A stretch of 6,989 nucleotides of DNA from Candidatus Poseidoniaceae archaeon (GTDB lineage Archaea > Thermoplasmatota > Poseidoniia > Poseidoniales > Poseidoniaceae): positions 1 through 6,989 of the forward strand of contig DUHU01000163.1 in assembly GCA_013330765.1 (NCBI GenBank), given 5' to 3'. The notes under the pieces are model-generated. The model did not search any database, had not been told where the DNA came from, and was given only the letters and a program-made list of their open reading frames with translations. The position numbers were made by a program, and so were the translations under genes. Shown here piece by piece: positions 6,377 through 6,989 of this stretch; the first letter of the stretch is position 1, and each line of letters begins with the position of its first letter.

Positions 6377-6391
6377 CCCTTCGCGAAGGTC
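6375..6391. terminator. possible bidirectional hairpin between convergent genes
   Basis: CCTTCGCGAAGG (6378-6389) is a perfect 12-base palindrome. With one bulged C at 6379, an alternative stem pairs GACC-TT with AA-GGTC around a CGCG loop (6375-6391). It lies between the convergent ends of the protease and ispD genes, where a shared terminator is expected. There is no T-run on either side, so it is not a classic intrinsic terminator. Confidence 0.35.
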
Positions 6392-6396
6392 CTGAA

Positions 6397-6989
6397 TCAG
6401 GAGTTGGGCCAAGCGGCCTGCACAAACGCCTTGGCGATGATCAGGTCCTCAGGCGTGGTGACTTTTACATTCCACGGATCGCCTTCGCACAGGTGGACTT
6501 CGTGTCCGGCGGCTTCCATCACACTCGCGTCGTCCGTGAATTCCAAACGGTAGTCGGTGTCAAAAGCCGCCTTCAACGTGGCAAGGTCAAAACACTGAGG
6601 CGTCTGCACGGCCCTGAGGACGCTGCGGTCCACCGCTTGACTCGACGCCCCTTCGCGGTCCATCTGTCGGATGCTGTCTTTCACAGGCACCACGGGCACT
6701 GCACTTCCCTGCGCCTCGGCCTGCGCGAAGCAACGTTGGATGGTTTCCACCGAGGGAAAGGGCCGCACCGCATCATGAATGCCGACCACGCCGGTGTCGG
6801 GCAAGGTGGCCAGGCCAGCCAAGACGGAATGGAACCGTTCTGCACCACCTGGAACGACGTGGGCGGCGCCAGCGCTGCCGTATTTGGCCTCGAGCACCGC
6901 GAACTCTTCAAACAAACTCTCGTGCAAGACCAAGGTGACCTCGGCCTCGGGCAGGGCTTCTTTGAAACGGCGAAGGGTCCACCACATCA
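6397..6989 (-). CDS. ispD: 2-C-methyl-D-erythritol 4-phosphate cytidylyltransferase, N-terminus outside window
   Basis: IspD joins CTP and 2-C-methyl-D-erythritol 4-phosphate to give CDP-methylerythritol, the third step of the MEP route to isoprenoids, in the cytoplasm. About 196 residues are visible, counted from the ATG at 6987. E. coli IspD has 236, so some 30 N-terminal residues, including the nucleotide-binding glycine-rich loop with its catalytic Arg and Lys, lie beyond the window. That ATG is probably internal rather than the real start. Landmarks in visible numbering: GGAERFHSV (47-55), HDAVRPF (71-77; E. coli has HDAARP), PVKDSIR (101-107), the LRAVQTPQCF block (124-133), TDDAS (151-155), and NVKVTTPEDL (173-182) with the substrate-contacting lysine. 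The gene ends in TGA at 6397, converging on the protease gene with a 20-base gap. Confidence 0.95.
   Translation of the reverse strand, partial: MWWTLRRFKEALPEAEVTLVLHESLFEEFAVLEAKYGSAGAAHVVPGGAERFHSVLAGLATLPDTGVVGIHDAVRPFPSVETIQRCFAQAEAQGSAVPVVPVKDSIRQMDREGASSQAVDRSVLRAVQTPQCFDLATLKAAFDTDYRLEFTDDASVMEAAGHEVHLCEGDPWNVKVTTPEDLIIAKAFVQAAWPNS

Noticed and set aside
1..6989. Mobile element, CRISPR, defence island or novel multi-gene system
   Set aside because: All but one gene belong to known families, mostly conserved housekeeping ones; base composition looks even, and no direct repeats, transposase, integrase or RNA gene signatures were seen.

Overview
The window is an ordinary stretch of housekeeping chromosome from what is most likely a GC-rich member of the Bacteroidota, probably related to the Flavobacteriales. 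The evidence is: the sequences of DusB, HflX, RbfA and the LolE-type permease; the rbfA-permease pairing; dusB beside a CPBP protease; the lack of clear Shine-Dalgarno sequences; a lipoprotein with a Bacteroidota-type acidic export signal; and a close match to the Bacteroidota promoter (TTG...TAnnTTTG) ahead of dusB. No rRNA, tRNA, CRISPR array or mobile element was found, and genes fill almost every base.

Layout: (1) Bases 1-4367 hold a tightly packed plus-strand series. It contains the C-terminal part of NADP-type glutamate dehydrogenase (gdhA), a 116-residue four-helix membrane protein of unknown function, a small lipoprotein cytochrome c, the ribosome-splitting GTPase HflX, the 30S maturation factor RbfA, and an FtsX/LolE-type ABC permease whose start overlaps the rbfA stop (ATGA). 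Three consecutive gaps here are exactly 9 bases. (2) Bases 4377-5369 hold dusB on the minus strand, converging on the permease gene with a 9-base gap. (3) A 59-base divergent spacer (5370-5428) carries the best promoter in the window, firing toward dusB. (4) Bases 5429-6376 hold a plus-strand CPBP intramembrane protease with all catalytic motifs intact. (5) Bases 6397-6989 hold ispD on the minus strand, cut by the window end, facing the protease gene across a small hairpin.

Several genes share a translation and RNA theme (hflX, rbfA, dusB). Others concern the cell envelope or lipoproteins (permease, CPBP protease, cytochrome lipoprotein), and gdhA and ispD are metabolic. I see no gene set that looks like a new defence, mobile or biosynthetic system. 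The most useful points are the possible surface-exposed cytochrome c, the unknown four-helix protein, and the promoter that fixes the dusB start downstream of the longest open frame.
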